Positions 48,539 to 61,560 of a DNA stretch of 64,000 nucleotides are shown one piece after another (within the stretch, counting starts at the first letter, position 1; each line of letters opens with the position of its first letter). The stretch is from assembly GCA_013396635.1 (NCBI GenBank), contig WBMW01005284.1, positions 1-64,000 on the forward strand. The letters run 5' to 3'. The notes under the pieces were generated by a model that searched no databases, was not told where the DNA came from, and saw only the letters and a list, made by a program, of their open reading frames with translations. Position numbers and translations under genes: made by a program. The stretch is from Penelope pileata. Taxonomy: Eukaryota; Chordata; Aves; Galliformes; Cracidae.

Positions 48539-51500
48539 CTGCACCTAAGCTAGCTGTGTGAGCTCCACGTGGGCACTGCCAACATTCCTTCACTGATCTG
48601 GCCTGGTTGAATGCTGCTAGACCAACAAAGGAGGGGTCGTGATAGCTCACTGAACACCCCTAGATGAGTTGGGCAGTGCAGTATTAGTGAATCCATAACT
48701 GTGATAGTTCAGATATACTGAACATGAGTTATAGTGCCAAATCAGGTGTTATTCACAGTGTTGACCTTTAAACGTGACGCCTGGGTAAATAGTAGTTGGC
48801 AATGGTGTTGGTGTTGTGATTTTTTGATATTTTTTTGCCCCTAGGGTTTAGACTTCATAAGTGATTTCAAAGTGATTGCACTTTTTAAGCTTGCTGAAGA
48901 TTGGATTTAAATGCACAGGGTAGAATAGCTTCCATATTGGTACTACTGCTTCTTCCTAGCTGAGTATTATATAAATTCAGGAGTCAGGAGGAAACATTTG
49001 GGGGTTGTCTACTTGGAAGTAGGAGAAAATCCAAAGCCATCTTGATGGTGGTACGAAAAGCCTGTAAGTTTATGTAATTAGTTGCTGAGAAAATAAATAC
49101 AGTTTTATCTTTTGAAAAAGAGAATGAGAGAATGTTTATTGTTTTTTTAATGCTATTGACTTATTTCTCTAACCAACTTCTTTTAACTTGTTCACTAAAA
49201 GGAAGTTTTTGCAGAGCTGAGTAGACTATAAAAAGAATTTAGTTCATGTATCTGCATTGCAAGATTTATCTATTTATTGCACGATTCCCCCTGTTTAAAT
49301 AAACATGGCCACATGCTCATATGTGGCAGACCGTGGCAACATTCATTAATTTCAGCGGTCCTTCCTTTAAGTGTGGGTCTGAATGTTATCCACATTAGAT
49401 CTGATTTAAAGCAGTGAAAACAGAGGTAAAAGCTGCTTAAGTTGAGAATTTGATCTGACAACAATTGTTGTCTGTACAGCAATATGAAAAATGAATTATC
49501 AAATTGAGATCTAACCATGATGTATTCATAGCATAGAAAGAGTTGTTTAAATGGTGTAGGGTTATGTTTAGTCAGGTAAAATAATTTTATATGTTTTATA
49601 TAAAATATGCATATAAAATAATTTTTTTTATATTTTTAAAAAATTACAGCTACTTTCACTATCAAGTTCTTTTTCAGTTTGAAAAATCTCAAGCTATTTT
49701 TCCATGAGTACTCATTGTCTCAAAGAGCAGATTAAAGGAAGCAGGTTCATTGACTATTACCATCTCATTTTTTTGAAGTAATTATGTGGAAAAATTTCGT
49801 CCAGGAAGAATATTTGATATAAAATGAGTCAGTAGTAAGTCCTAGAGTTTCTGCTTAAGTGAGGGTTTGTCTCAATAAATTAGATCCTGCAAAGCTATAA
49901 TCTTAATAAAATTCACAAATTGCTAGTGACTGTTAGGCTGAAAGTGTTATCCACTCTAGAGGGAAATAATTGTTTTCATACTTGTTTATTTCTGAATAAC
50001 ACGGTAATATTAAGGGTTTTTTGGATTTGATCCATTATACTTTTGTATTTGAAAAGGGATATGAACTCTTGAGTTACAATTTAATAACTTGGGAAAACAG
50101 ATAGCCAGTCATCAAACATTGTTAAATCAATTCACTCAATCACTTGAGTAATTGTTTGAAAGATGCAGAATGTAGTGGGTTTATTCTTGATTTTTGAAAC
50201 CCTGCTAAGCCAGGTTCTCTGTGATTCCTGAACAGGAATTTACTATGCACATGAGCTGTAGAAATCAATGAGCTGCTGTGCCCACATATCAAATCTCATA
50301 AGCATTGGTGTAATGTTAAGTTTATTAACAGGCTATTTTAAACCTCAGTGATAAAGCAGTCATGGGAGGCCAAGTATTGAAAAGTAGATTTTAATCACCA
50401 TTTAGTAGCTTTTGCCTTTTCTTCATATCCAGAAACTTCCACTTCTGTATTGTCATGTTAACTTATTCCCCAAACTGCAAAGCCAACTAGAAACTCTGTG
50501 TATCCCTCTGCAATTTTTACTTCTGTATGTTTGTTTCCCAATTTTCAGACATTGGAAAAATTTATGAACGCAAATCTTGTTTACAAAATGGATTTTATTA
50601 AAAGGATGGTATGTGTGATTGAGTTTGTAAATGTAGTTAATTGTTTTAATAAATGATTAAGAATTCTTTAATGCAGTTAAGGACAAAGCACTTCATAAGA
50701 AGACTTCCAAAATGTCCAAGCCAACTTTTTTTAGTACAAAGTGCTGTTTAGGGAAAATTAATTATTAGAAATGTTTCTGGTGAATTTCTGAAGGCATTCA
50801 TATTAAGCCCTGTGTTCTTATTTTCATCAAAAAAAATTAGAGTAAATACAGAAACAATGGTTATTAAGTATGTAGTTTGTGATGGTAAGCGATACCTAGC
50901 GTGTAGAAAGCAGAGACCATTCAGAAGTCTTAGATCTACACCGAGGATATAAAAATGCAATAGCACTCCATGGTCTGGAATAGATTATTCTGAAAGCTGG
51001 TGAATCAGTGAAGTATTTCATGGCTGTAGTATTCAATACATTTGTTGTGGGTTAATGAACTGTAGGATGATGGGCTACAAGGAATTTGATGCAATTCTCA
51101 TGCAGGTAAACATGGGAAGTAGACATAAAAGCAAGCAAGAGAAAAGTTTTAGTATTTATTCAGGCAATGTTCTCATTTGAATTAAATTGATAGGTAAGAA
51201 AAGAAAAGCAAAAAAAATTGAATTGGAAACATAAGAACTTTCATCAGAGATTTTAAGGTCTTCAATTCTTAAACTTCTCAAAGAGAACTGAAATGCACCT
51301 CTATTATGGTGCACAAGAAACTTTATAAAAACATGCTTCGTTTTAAAAGGCTCTTTAATCCTTCAAAGAGAGGAGGAATAAAATGGGCAACTTGACTTTT
51401 CTTAGTGAAGATGATAAATGCTTGGAACCAACTAGGGAAGGCAAGAAGGGATTTATTTTTTGTGGTAACAAACCTGACTGACTTTCTGGAAAATATTCTT

Positions 51501-52260
51501 GCCAACATTAAGTAATTAGGCTAAGTACAGAAGTAGCAAAGCTTCTGAGATTCTGGAGTTCAAAGCCACAGAAACCACGGGGACACCTGAATTTTACAAA
51601 TCTGTAAATTTCCACTGTAGTTCATGAAACCTAAAATCCTTTAGAAATACCTTGACTGACAGAAACAGAGAAGAGCAGATACCAGAAAGACAAGCAAGGG
51701 TGTGACAATTGGAGAGAAGGAAGATGTTAACAATGATAGCATAAAGACTACATTAAAAAGCAATTTTGAAATTATGTAGCACTCAGAGTTTATCTGTAGT
51801 AGATGCATGAAGAGAAACAGCAGCCATTTAATCCAGTTTTTCATCAATGTAGTCGTTCTCCAAATTACTGTGTATTTTCCAGTCCTTCATCTTGTTTTGT
51901 AATAGATTGTAAAATTGAAGGATACTTAGATCATCATTGGTACCTCACGTAGTGCAGTATCACTGGGCTGAAAATTACCCTTCAGTAGTGACAATTATAC
52001 TATTAAACGGAGAGGCTTTGCCTTAAGTTAATTATTAATGAGGCTGTGAGACTTGCCAGAGTAAATTTCTTAAACCCTCCACGCTGCAACTGAACACTTT
52101 CGAATGCCTCAATGCTTCTCTGTAAAAGGGATCGTTAATTCCCCATCTATAGACTAAGTGGACTATTCAGAGTTGTGAAAAATCTGTGATAAGAAGAGAT
52201 TTCAGGTTTTACCTTCAAGTTTACGTATCATGGCCAAGGTTTTGGTGATTAACAGATTCT

Positions 52261-52288
52261 TTGTTGATATCCACTTGTTGATATCCAC
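52261..52288. repeat. 14-base tandem duplication
   Basis: ttgttgatatccac occurs twice back to back, an exact duplication read directly. Confidence 0.95.
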
Positions 52289-54539
52289 CGTGACACTGAA
52301 GGCTGAAGTGGTGAGTTTGCATGAAGTTCTTTTTCACTGTGACACAACATTCCAATAATCCTGGGACTATCTCCAGGAGAAATGCAGTATCTGTCTACTG
52401 TAACTAGAACTTTTCATAGAGCAGGAGGCCACAGAAACAGTGCCACAGGACGGGCTAATTAGCTCAGGCTGCATGCTGTGCTACACTGGGAAGAGACTAT
52501 GCTGCTTTGAGGTATTTCGGTTGGTATCAGCTTGGATGTCGTACTGCTTAGCCCCCTGTGCTTGTTGGAGGTCAGGAGCTTCGTGGAGAAATACCTTTCA
52601 TATGCAGACGATTCATAAATGGTACAAATTACTTACTGGCTTTATTAAATGTGTTGATTTAGTCAAATTGAGGACCTGACTCATAACATCTGTCTTGTTT
52701 GTCTCTATCATTCCCCTGTGGTACAATGTACTTATTTATTTTGATAAATGTTTGGAATACTTCGTAAGGAAACACAGGAAGCCAGACCTGTTAGATGCAA
52801 CATTTTTCCTTAGGTATGCTAGGTATTGGCACATACAGTTGCCAGCTGCTGCTGTACTTTGGTGGATGCTTTGCATTTCAGCCAGGAAAAAGATCAGAAT
52901 GTATTAAACAACGACACAGTACATCTTCCTTTATTTGGTTTCTTGTTTCTGTACAGTTCTTGTTCAGGTAATGGTGTTTGCTTCTTAAACGTGCGTAATA
53001 GAAATGAGGCACTTATAACTGCTATTCTCAAACTTAGATTTTGACCCAAAGCTTATCTAATTTTCTGTCATCAAGTGTAATGAGACTGGAATTTATTTGG
53101 AAAGTTTGAGGACTTCTCTGTCAGTAGCTGCACTTCTCCGCCCAGCATGTTTAGCTGTATATTCTTTTCATCACATCAGAAAATAGTGCTGGCTGGACCA
53201 ATTTCCAGACCTGTGTCTGCTCTGCTTAGATTTTTCTTATGTGGAAAGTATCTGTAACTTCAGTAATTCTTTCCTATTCTGTGTAGATTTTTCAGTTCTG
53301 ATGCTTCCCTTCTCTAAAGGAAGGAAGCAGAGAGAACCAACCACAGTATTTAAGTTGTGACATTATCATAGATTTGTTGAGTAGCACAATGATGGCGTTA
53401 AGCACTGACTTTAATGGTGTCATTATATCTGAGAATCTTTCAAATGAAATTTCTAGGAGCTTTTTGAATTCATCTTCCATGTTTTTTCCCCCACAGACTT
53501 CGTGTCTGATCATTTGTCCTTTCTGTCGCAGAAGAGTTGCTTGGTTAGACAGGACAGTAAGCCACCTCTTGCTTAGGTTGTGATACTTCACCATAGTTTG
53601 TAGTGGGGTCTCAGTGCTGAGAAACTATTCTTGTATTCACTAGTGCAGTGGCAACATGTTGCATTCACCTTGAACTTCTATGGAATGCCTCTACTGGCTG
53701 TCTAATTCCTAAAAGCCATGCTTTTGGGAGGCTTCTCACGTTGGTTGTGAAGGCAAACCAATGAAGTGAAATAGGCAATTTTCCAGTGAATCTTCTTTTC
53801 ATCATTACTGTATGTAGCACAGAGCAATAAGAAGTCCTGATAGACTAAAGGTCAGGGGTATGTGTAATCCCTGAAAGGCAGAACTATTTAGCAATATTGA
53901 AAAAAGCTGCTTGATACAAGGCATTAACAAAATGTATTGCAAAATGTTGGCAACCAAATTAATGTGGCTGCCAATGTCAAACCAGAAACTTAGAGAGCAG
54001 AACAATTTGTCTGGTACTAAACAGACACTATCATGGCAGATTGAATGAACATTCATACAGGGATACCATCTGTTCAGAATGGATTTTGAAGAATAGCGGA
54101 TAAATTACACTCAAGACCTGAAAGTGCAAGAGTGAGCATTGGTGGAAACAGGACAATGCATACAGAGAAGCCCTGAGAGAAAGGTCAGCTGATGTTGTCA
54201 ATAGAACAGAAGGCACTAGTACAGAGGAGAATGGGTGTGTGTGCTCAGAAATGAGATATTCTTGGGACTATTTCATAGTCTGGAGGCCTTCAGCTTGGTC
54301 TGCAGCTATCTCTTCTGAAGGGATTAGTCTTCTTCAAGATAGCAGTGTCTGCTAACTCTGCGTGACTGGTCTCTGATGCCCAAGGGCACAAGGAGGTTTT
54401 GACAATTGAAACTTATGCCTAAAATCCAGATGCCTCTGGTACCTTGTGGATCTGATCCATGTTTTTAAGTCTTCAATAGCCCTGAAGAGCCCCAGAGCTC
54501 TATGTAATCTGTTAGACAGAGTGCAGAGACATAGCATTT

Positions 54540-54564
54540 GTCACCTCCTCAAGCAGGAGGTGAC
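54540..54564. repeat. GC-rich perfect hairpin, 10-base arms
   Basis: gtcacctcct (54540-54549) and aggaggtgac (54555-54564) are exactly complementary around the 5-base loop caagc. No T run follows, and a bacterial-type terminator is not expected in this genome. Confidence 0.85.
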
Positions 54565-56307
54565 CACAAAAGCAGAGAACATCTTTTGTTTTCTTCTTTT
54601 TTTTTCTTTCTAAAAATACAGGGTCGGATTCAGATCTCACATCAGTATTGAGTGTTAGTATATTTACCTCTGTTTAGCATATCTGAATGTTAAATATTTC
54701 TGCTACTTTGTTTAGTCGGATCCTTTGCTTAAGACAGTCATTTAGATACATTTTGTCCTAGCAAAAATAAGCAATTCAGGGTTTTTAAGATTCAAAGCTA
54801 TAAAGAATAGAAATAACTTATATTCTAGCCTGCTTTTCATAAAATTATTTTCTTATTATTTTTTAGTTGTTTCTTCATTTGTGATCTAATATTACCAGTC
54901 AGTAGCTAGTTCAACTAAAGACCTGGAATTGGCTGATAAATAGAAGTTGCATTAATGGAGCTTATTTAATGTAAGTGCACTGTTTGTATTTTGGCTGTGG
55001 AAAGAAATGCACATGATTAAAATGAACTTTGCATCACTCAGTCATTTGTAGAAATGCTCTTTACTTTCAGAGCAAGGATTTGGTACGTGTTGCTGCAATT
55101 TGTCTCTAGAAAGATATGAGCACGTGGTGGAAAATCTTTCCTCTGTTGACTCTGGTGTGCTTTGAGTGGTGTGCAACTGTCAAAATAATGGTGTACATTC
55201 CTGATGCTGTTTGATATGTATTCTACCTCTTTGATAGAGGAGAATGATTCTCAGATGTGACCACCAGGAAGCTTTATGGCATGTACTCACTACATTTACC
55301 TTATTATTACAATTGTCAAAATTGTGACCCCACATATGGCTTTGAAACATTGAGAATCATGGTACCAGACACCATACATAAATGAAGGATGAGTCTGAAG
55401 GAGGATTTATTTTGTTTGACACTCTGAAGATCCTTTTGTATCCTGTAATGTGAGCTGTGAATGATTATTTAAATTTTCAGAATATATCACTTGTGATGTA
55501 CCATCTTTGACAAACTTGAAAATAAATTGCTCTAGCAACAAAATCTCGAATCAACTGTGAACTAGTTTATCTTCATGGATTATACTGTTCAAATAAGAAT
55601 TGCCAGAGGTGCTTTAGAGTGACCTGTGAACATCCTTACTGTCCATTCTGCATCCCACAAGCAGTCTTCATCAGTACAGTTAATTCCCAAAGGTTCTGTA
55701 GCTTTCTTTTTGTGGCTACAAATGAGGATTTTTTGAAGTGCATTTCCATCTTTGTATAGCATATTGATATGCTCATTTATCATTATCTGCTGTTAAAACG
55801 AAAAAAAAAAAGGAGGAAATGAGACAAGTAAAACCATTTTCTGATGATCTGGATCACGTCAGATGCAATGTTAAACAACAACAAAAAAATTCAAAGCTTA
55901 ACTTTTATAACACAATGCCCCTTGTAACTTCTCAGCTGATCTGGCTTTGCAATAGTGCATTAGATCCAATGATAGCCCACTAGTTAAAAGTAACATTTCA
56001 GTTACAAAAAAGCATAAATGTAGAGGCATCTTGTTTCTAGAGCACAACTTACGTATTTCTAGGAATAGCATTTCTGTCACTTTACAAGTATCAGCTCTGA
56101 TTGAAACACGAAACCAAGCTGTACGTTCTGTAAAATATCAGGAATTGATACTGGAAATTGTTGAATAGCCACCAACCTCCATTTTGGAAATGAATAAGCT
56201 GCGGTTCAAGAAGCAGGATGCATTTAGATTGGTCACCTGACAACATTTGTTTGAAGCAATTCCTAGAACCACGTGTTCTCTTTCTAATAAATATGATTCC
56301 AAGAAAG

Positions 56308-56420
56308 AGTAACAGTATTGTTATAAAGTAATAACAATAACAATTGTTATAAAGGAGTAACAATATTCTTATAAAGGAAATATTGTTCTAAAGAAACAAT
56401 ATTGTTATAAAGGAATTAAA
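56308..56420. repeat. Degenerate tandem repeat with palindromic units
   Basis: About four to five units of roughly 20-28 bases related to 'aacaatattgttataaagga'. Each contains the self-complementary core caatattg or a variant (caattg in one unit). Units differ by small indels and substitutions. Confidence 0.8.
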
Positions 56421-58358
56421 AAAAAATTCGGTGCAGCACTGGGTTTTATACAGTATTTTTGTTTTTATGTTCGAGTACCATGTGTGGGAAGAACGCACGT
56501 TTCTTCAGTATCTTCTTCTCCCTTCACCTTTAGTTTTGTCACTAAAATGTTTTATCTGCTCAGTCACATCAGAATTTTCATGCGGTTGTTTCCAGAACAG
56601 AGAAGGTTGCCAGAACTTGAAAGGTTTTGTAATTCTAATGGATTGACATTGTGTTTATACAAAACTTGATGAAAGAGAAGATTACATTTAATGTGCAATG
56701 CAGTCTTTAGTGAAAACTCGAATGTGAAATTAATAGCTAGTTCTATAGAGTTTAAGTTTAGATTAATTTTACTTTGTCAGCATTGCTTAATCCATCCCAT
56801 AGGCTCTTGTGAACTGGTTGTGCTGGTACTAAGTTACTTAGATGAGTGTGTTCAAACACATTCAGCAATACGAATTCCATTTCCTTATGGAAGCCATTTC
56901 AATAAAGGAGGGATTATGGTTAATGAGGCATAATTTAATACTTTTTAAGAATATCATATTAAAATTCTGTAAAATCTTCAGGATTTGGAGGGGGATAAAA
57001 GAAGTTTTGTTTATTATTTTTATAAAGGAACTTTGTTAATATTTTATAGAATATTACTGAATCATAATTAAAGTGAATTTTTAAAAAAGATCTAAATTGA
57101 GATTGTTAGTTTTACCCTTCTTGAGATTGGTGGTGAAACCGGGAGCAGTGCTTTTGAGCTCATTCTTTTCAGCATGCACATGTGAGAGAGCAGAATATTT
57201 TATTGCTTTATAGCAAACCCTCTTAGCTAATGTTTAATAAATTGCCCATCAGAGGTTAATGTCAAGGTACGTTATCTAAACACGTGTTCAATGCAGAACT
57301 GAAAGGCAATGCAGGAAAGAAAATGTGAGACATTAAATTGTCTAAGAAGGAAGTGTATTCTCAAATAATGAAGAAAAATAAATGAAATGACTTGGATCTT
57401 TAGTAACTTGAAAAATATATGAGGAAGAAGTTTTATCAATGCAGATGGAAATGTTGCCTTTGAAAATAAAGGATGTCAGACAACCATATATTTTTGCTCT
57501 TTCAATATCTATTTGTGAAGGAGAAAGTAATCATGAACCTAAATTCATATCTAGAGAATAAATAACAAAAGCAAACAAGTTGGTTTTACAGCAGTACCTA
57601 TACTGAGTTGTTAAAATGAGAACAGAAACGCAGCCTTGGATCAGCGAAAGGCATTTAAACAGAGAGCATCCTTCGATAGTTCAGGCTTTTAGCATCTTAG
57701 CACATAACAAATCATAGGAATTAATATTTAGCAAAGAGCATGATAAGTGCAGATGGTCCTGCAAGTTTCTAGTGTGATTTTTTTCACTAAGCATTTTCTG
57801 GTGAGGTTTAGGTATTTCTGAGATGGAGAATAACTGATTAGTACCAAATAGCTGCACAACAGATCACGAGGGAGGCAGAACAGTGCTGCAGTTTCTGCAG
57901 GATGATGTGCACTAGTGAAGGAATGTTAAATAAGTAAAATATAATTTCCCATTAGAATTTGACTGGAACACCTAATTTCTCTGGCTTCCAGCTGAGAAAG
58001 AGTCTTGTTGAATTACGTCTGTCTGCAGAAATAGCTTCTTGAAATGACTTGCAAGGCGTCATGAACAAGATGGATGCAAATGGCTACGAACTGGAAAAGG
58101 TCGTTTGCTTTTCCAAAGACTCTAATCCCTCCAAACTTGAACATCAAAGACTTAAACAAACTGAACAACACTCTTGTAATGAAATGGTGCTTGTCATATC
58201 ATACAGCTGACAGAAGGAGCAGAAGGAACATAGAAAATATTTACAAAGCCCTTGCTCAATGCTTACTACTGCAGAGGGGATATCTGTGCAGAGCTACCAA
58301 AAAAAAAGAAAAAAAAATCTGTCTAATCCAGACAGCTGCTTACATTTGGAGATGATTT

Positions 58359-58373
58359 AAAAAAAAAAAAAAA
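58359..58373. repeat. Poly(A) run
   Basis: Fifteen A bases after gatgattt. A second A-rich stretch lies about 50 bases upstream (58300-58317). No retroposed gene was recognised in front. Confidence 0.85.
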
Positions 58374-58841
58374 GGGAAGAAACATGTCATTGCTGACTTC
58401 AAAGTTTTCTAAGTATGGCTTATTTTCTGTGTTGAGAAATGTATCAAATAGGAGTGCTCAGAGCCATCTGAAGGACAGAAACTGTTCAATTAATGTCCTC
58501 AAATATTTGAGGTATCTAACTCTGCAGTACTGTCACAGAAGAACGCAGCGTATGTGTATCACTGACACTAAGTATTGAACACGGGCTGGGTAAATAATCT
58601 GTCTGCAGCTCTAGAGACATATTTAGTTGGATTTAGTAGGACTGTTTGGATTAAAGAAAGCCTGTGAAACAAGTTCTTACATTGCTGCTGGTGCTTCCCA
58701 CTGTTCAAAGGCTTCTGCCAAGTCATTTGTTTATTTTTGCTGTATTTTTGTGCATGTCCCTTGACATTTTTTTGGCCAAGAATACAATGCTCTGGAAACA
58801 CTTTACAAGTTCTGGAGGTATTTAGCAGAAATGATTTGCTT

Positions 58842-58858
58842 TCTCTCTCTCTCTCTCT
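58842..58858. repeat. (CT)n microsatellite running into a gap
   Basis: About eight CT units end directly at the undetermined bases, so the true length is unknown. Confidence 0.9.
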
Positions 58859-58905
58859 NNNNNNNNNNNNNNNNNNNNNNNNNNNNNNNNNNNNNNNNNN
58901 NNNNN
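58859..58905. other. Assembly gap (47 N)
   Basis: Forty-seven N bases between a CT microsatellite and a T run. The simple repeat probably caused the gap. Confidence 0.98.
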
Positions 58906-59299
58906 TTTTTTGAAGCAGAAATTAAAACACTGTTTCTGTATTGTTAAATTATTAAATCTTCAGAATTTTAATCAACCCATAGAAATTGCATGGAACTCTT
59001 GGAATAAAAGGCATGATTGATATGAGATTATTTTATTGGGGAGCTTTTAGAAGTATCCATGAAGATGTGGCACGTAGAAGTAAAGACTTGTCAACAGTAA
59101 ATGTAGTAAGTGCAACTATTGTCGTTCACATGTGTGTAAGTAGCATTCCCTGAAAAAACTGAGTGTGTTTAATCATCAGCTTCCCAATCTTTATGACTTC
59201 TTTATATCTTTAATTAAACCATTTGCATTTTTTTTCCAAAGTCATGTAACTACATGTTATCAGTTTTATTAACATTGATTCCGCTTCTATCAATGTTGC

Positions 59300-59325
59300 A
59301 TTCTTCCATTTTATAATGGAAGAAT
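59300..59325. repeat. Perfect inverted repeat, 11-base arms
   Basis: attcttccatt (59300-59310) and aatggaagaat (59315-59325) are exactly complementary around TTAT. Confidence 0.85.
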
Positions 59326-61179
59326 TTATTCCTTGACAATAATAGTCAAATAGAAGAAAGACTATGGCATTTATAAAAGATGTAAAATAAGTAAATAAAG
59401 GGTTATGGAGAGTAACATTTTACTTCAAATTGTAGAGAAAACCAAAGTTAACTTAGACACTCTGAAATAAGTGAATATGGTTATTTACAGCTATAACAAA
59501 AAATCTTTCTCTAATTTTTAAATTTCATTAATTTCCTTCTAAATTCACTTCTAACTTACATTCTACCTTCACTACTGTCCTTTATTTTCATTTATTGTTT
59601 CACGACATTATGTCAACACTTTTTTTTTTTCCTCCAGCAGCTTTATTTTCCTAGTAAGTGAAATGTTTCAGGTTATCTACAGGCAATGCAGCAGAGAGAT
59701 GCGCACAACTGTAGATTCAATTTGAAAGCAGTATTTCCACAACTAGCCAAAACTTTGTTTGATTGGGCTTTGGAGAATGCCATGAATGCTGTTTGGTGTT
59801 TTTTCTTCTTGATACTTCGAAAGATTTCTTTTCTGTGAGTAAATATTTTCCTTTAAAATATGCTTCTTTTAAGTGTAGAAAAAGCTGGACTTTAGAGAAG
59901 TGACTATCTTGTATATGGTATTCAAAATGATATGCTGTTGTTGAAACTTCTACTTCCAGAGGTCCTAGGAGATATTCACACTTGGAAATATACTTAATTT
60001 CCTACGTCCTTTTGCTTAACAGCAAAACAACTAAAATTTTAATGAGGAACAATATAATGAAACCTAAAGGAATTGCAACCCTTGCATCATTTACTATTGC
60101 AGTATTTATAAACTAATTTACAAGAGTTAAGTTTCTAATTCCAGCTCCATGGAGAAAACCAGGTTTATCATAGGAAAACAGATGGTTTTCTGAAATTAAT
60201 ATTTTTTTCTCCTTTCAAAAGACCGTGGTAATAGGATATCAACAATCCCTTGTGAGGTGAGTCTGTGACCATGAAGTTTGTACACAAGAGATTCACAGGC
60301 TTCACTCATCCTTACTAAAGACGAGATTTAATCTCTGAACTAGAAAAATAAGCAAAGAATTAGGGGAGTGGGAAACAAATTGTTTAGAAGTCCGAAAGTG
60401 GTAGTTTTGTTTAAAAATAAGATCCTCTTTCACATTTTCAGAGAACGTTCGTCTGAAGTTGAGCTTCTTAAATGAAACAAACTATACAATAATGAATTAG
60501 TTTATCTCCTCTAATTACTGATTTTTGTTTAAATGGAATTTTTTATTGTAACAAATTTTATGATGCTAATATACTTCTGATTAATTACGTGTGTCACAGA
60601 AGGGAAGATCCATTACAAAGTGCAGGGTGGGACTCTGAGTTTATGTAATGTTATAACAAGCTTCATTTATACCTGTTGAACTGGAAAGATGTCAGTGGAG
60701 CTTTAAAATAAAATTCGGCACATAATCTAGTTTAAGTCCTAATTCAGCAGCTTTTGAAGTAGTTATTCCATTTCTTCAGTGCCCTTTTCTTTTTTTGGGG
60801 GGGGTAAAAAAATTCTCTCTAAAAGATGAACATTGGTTACTGGGGAATTAACCGTTAAATTTCATGAAATATGTACACTTATTTGGCCTTTCCTTTAGCT
60901 ATGATTCTTCCCAGATGAATGCATGACAGGGACAATAGATGTGGGATTCATTATAACTGGCTTTAAATTCATTTAGTAATTTCAGTGCAGGCATAGTTTG
61001 ACTTCAGTTCATTTGGCCTGCTACCCTTCAGCATGCGTTGCATTGTACGTGGAAGTTCCTGCCATTTCGTTAACCACAAAGACGTAGTAACCATGAAGAT
61101 GCCTGTGCTGTTAGCTCAGGAGTTATTTGAGGACACTGAGCAATGGTAAATATCTGTAGCAACCCTAACCTCTTTGAAA

Positions 61180-61560
61180 CGCCCGGCCATGGTGTGTGTG
61201 CAGTCAGTGTATGAAGGTGGGACAAGTAAATAAATCCTGGTGTGACTCAGGTGCCAGTGGGTCAGCCAGGCCATCAGCTACACCCAGTCTGTCATCAGCA
61301 CAGAGGAGGTGGCTGGTCAAACAGAAAGTTTAACCTGCTTTGGACTTTAGTCCTGTGGCCTGGGCATGACGGTTGGACAAGTGTTGAGCTGGGAGCGCTG
61401 CCCTGTGTAAAACCAGGTCTCTGCCGATCGTTCCCATCTGCCCGGTTCTGTGGCACATATCTTGCTGTATGCAGCCTGCCCTTCAGTACTTCTGGCTCCA
61501 GGTCTAACCAAGGAGGGAAGCAGTGTACGGTGTAAGCCAGCAAATGGGAGGTTCCCTAAC
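61180..61560. other. GC-richer patch with open frames on both strands
   Basis: Higher G+C than its surroundings, with scattered CpGs (cgcccggcc, gatcgttcc, gcccggttc). A 97-codon plus-strand frame (61242-61535) overlaps an 82-codon minus-strand one. Neither peptide is recognised. It may be a regulatory element, an unannotated exon or an old repeat. Confidence 0.3.

Larger units (their letters stand above)
47900..48660 (+). mobile_element. Probable endogenous retrovirus solo LTR
   Basis: The layout is that of an LTR. There is a TATA box (tataaaaa, 48208-48215), a GC-richer transcribed part with 'gacaagccaggagggcactg' after it, and an AATAAA polyadenylation signal at 48533-48538 followed by 'ctgtgtgagctccacgtggg'. 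Upstream, 'atcccaaaagctgcctgcct' and 'ccaaggagcgaccactcctc' resemble text I associate with chicken ERVL-type LTRs. No gag, pol or env remnant lies on either side, so a solo LTR left by recombination is most likely. The exact TG...CA ends and target duplication were not established, and the similarity may run on to about 48800. Confidence 0.55.
48800..58858. other. Non-coding DNA, no gene recognised
   Basis: About 10 kb of AT-rich DNA. It contains a 14-base tandem duplication (52261-52288), a GC-rich hairpin (54540-54564), a palindromic tandem repeat (56308-56420), a poly(A) run (58359-58373) and a CT microsatellite (58842-58858). A 100-codon minus-strand open frame (53292-53594) is lysine- and glutamate-rich but unrecognised. 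Confidence 0.55.

Noticed and set aside
53292..53594. 100-codon lysine- and glutamate-rich minus-strand frame
   Set aside because: Composition looks protein-like, but no motif, splice context or homologue was recognised; an antisense frame of 69 codons is open as well.
54540..54564. Hairpin as a transcription terminator
   Set aside because: This is animal nuclear DNA; no T run follows and no gene lies upstream.
58074..58373. 93-codon frame followed by a poly(A) run, as a processed pseudogene
   Set aside because: The peptide matches nothing I know, and no target-site duplication was seen around the A run.
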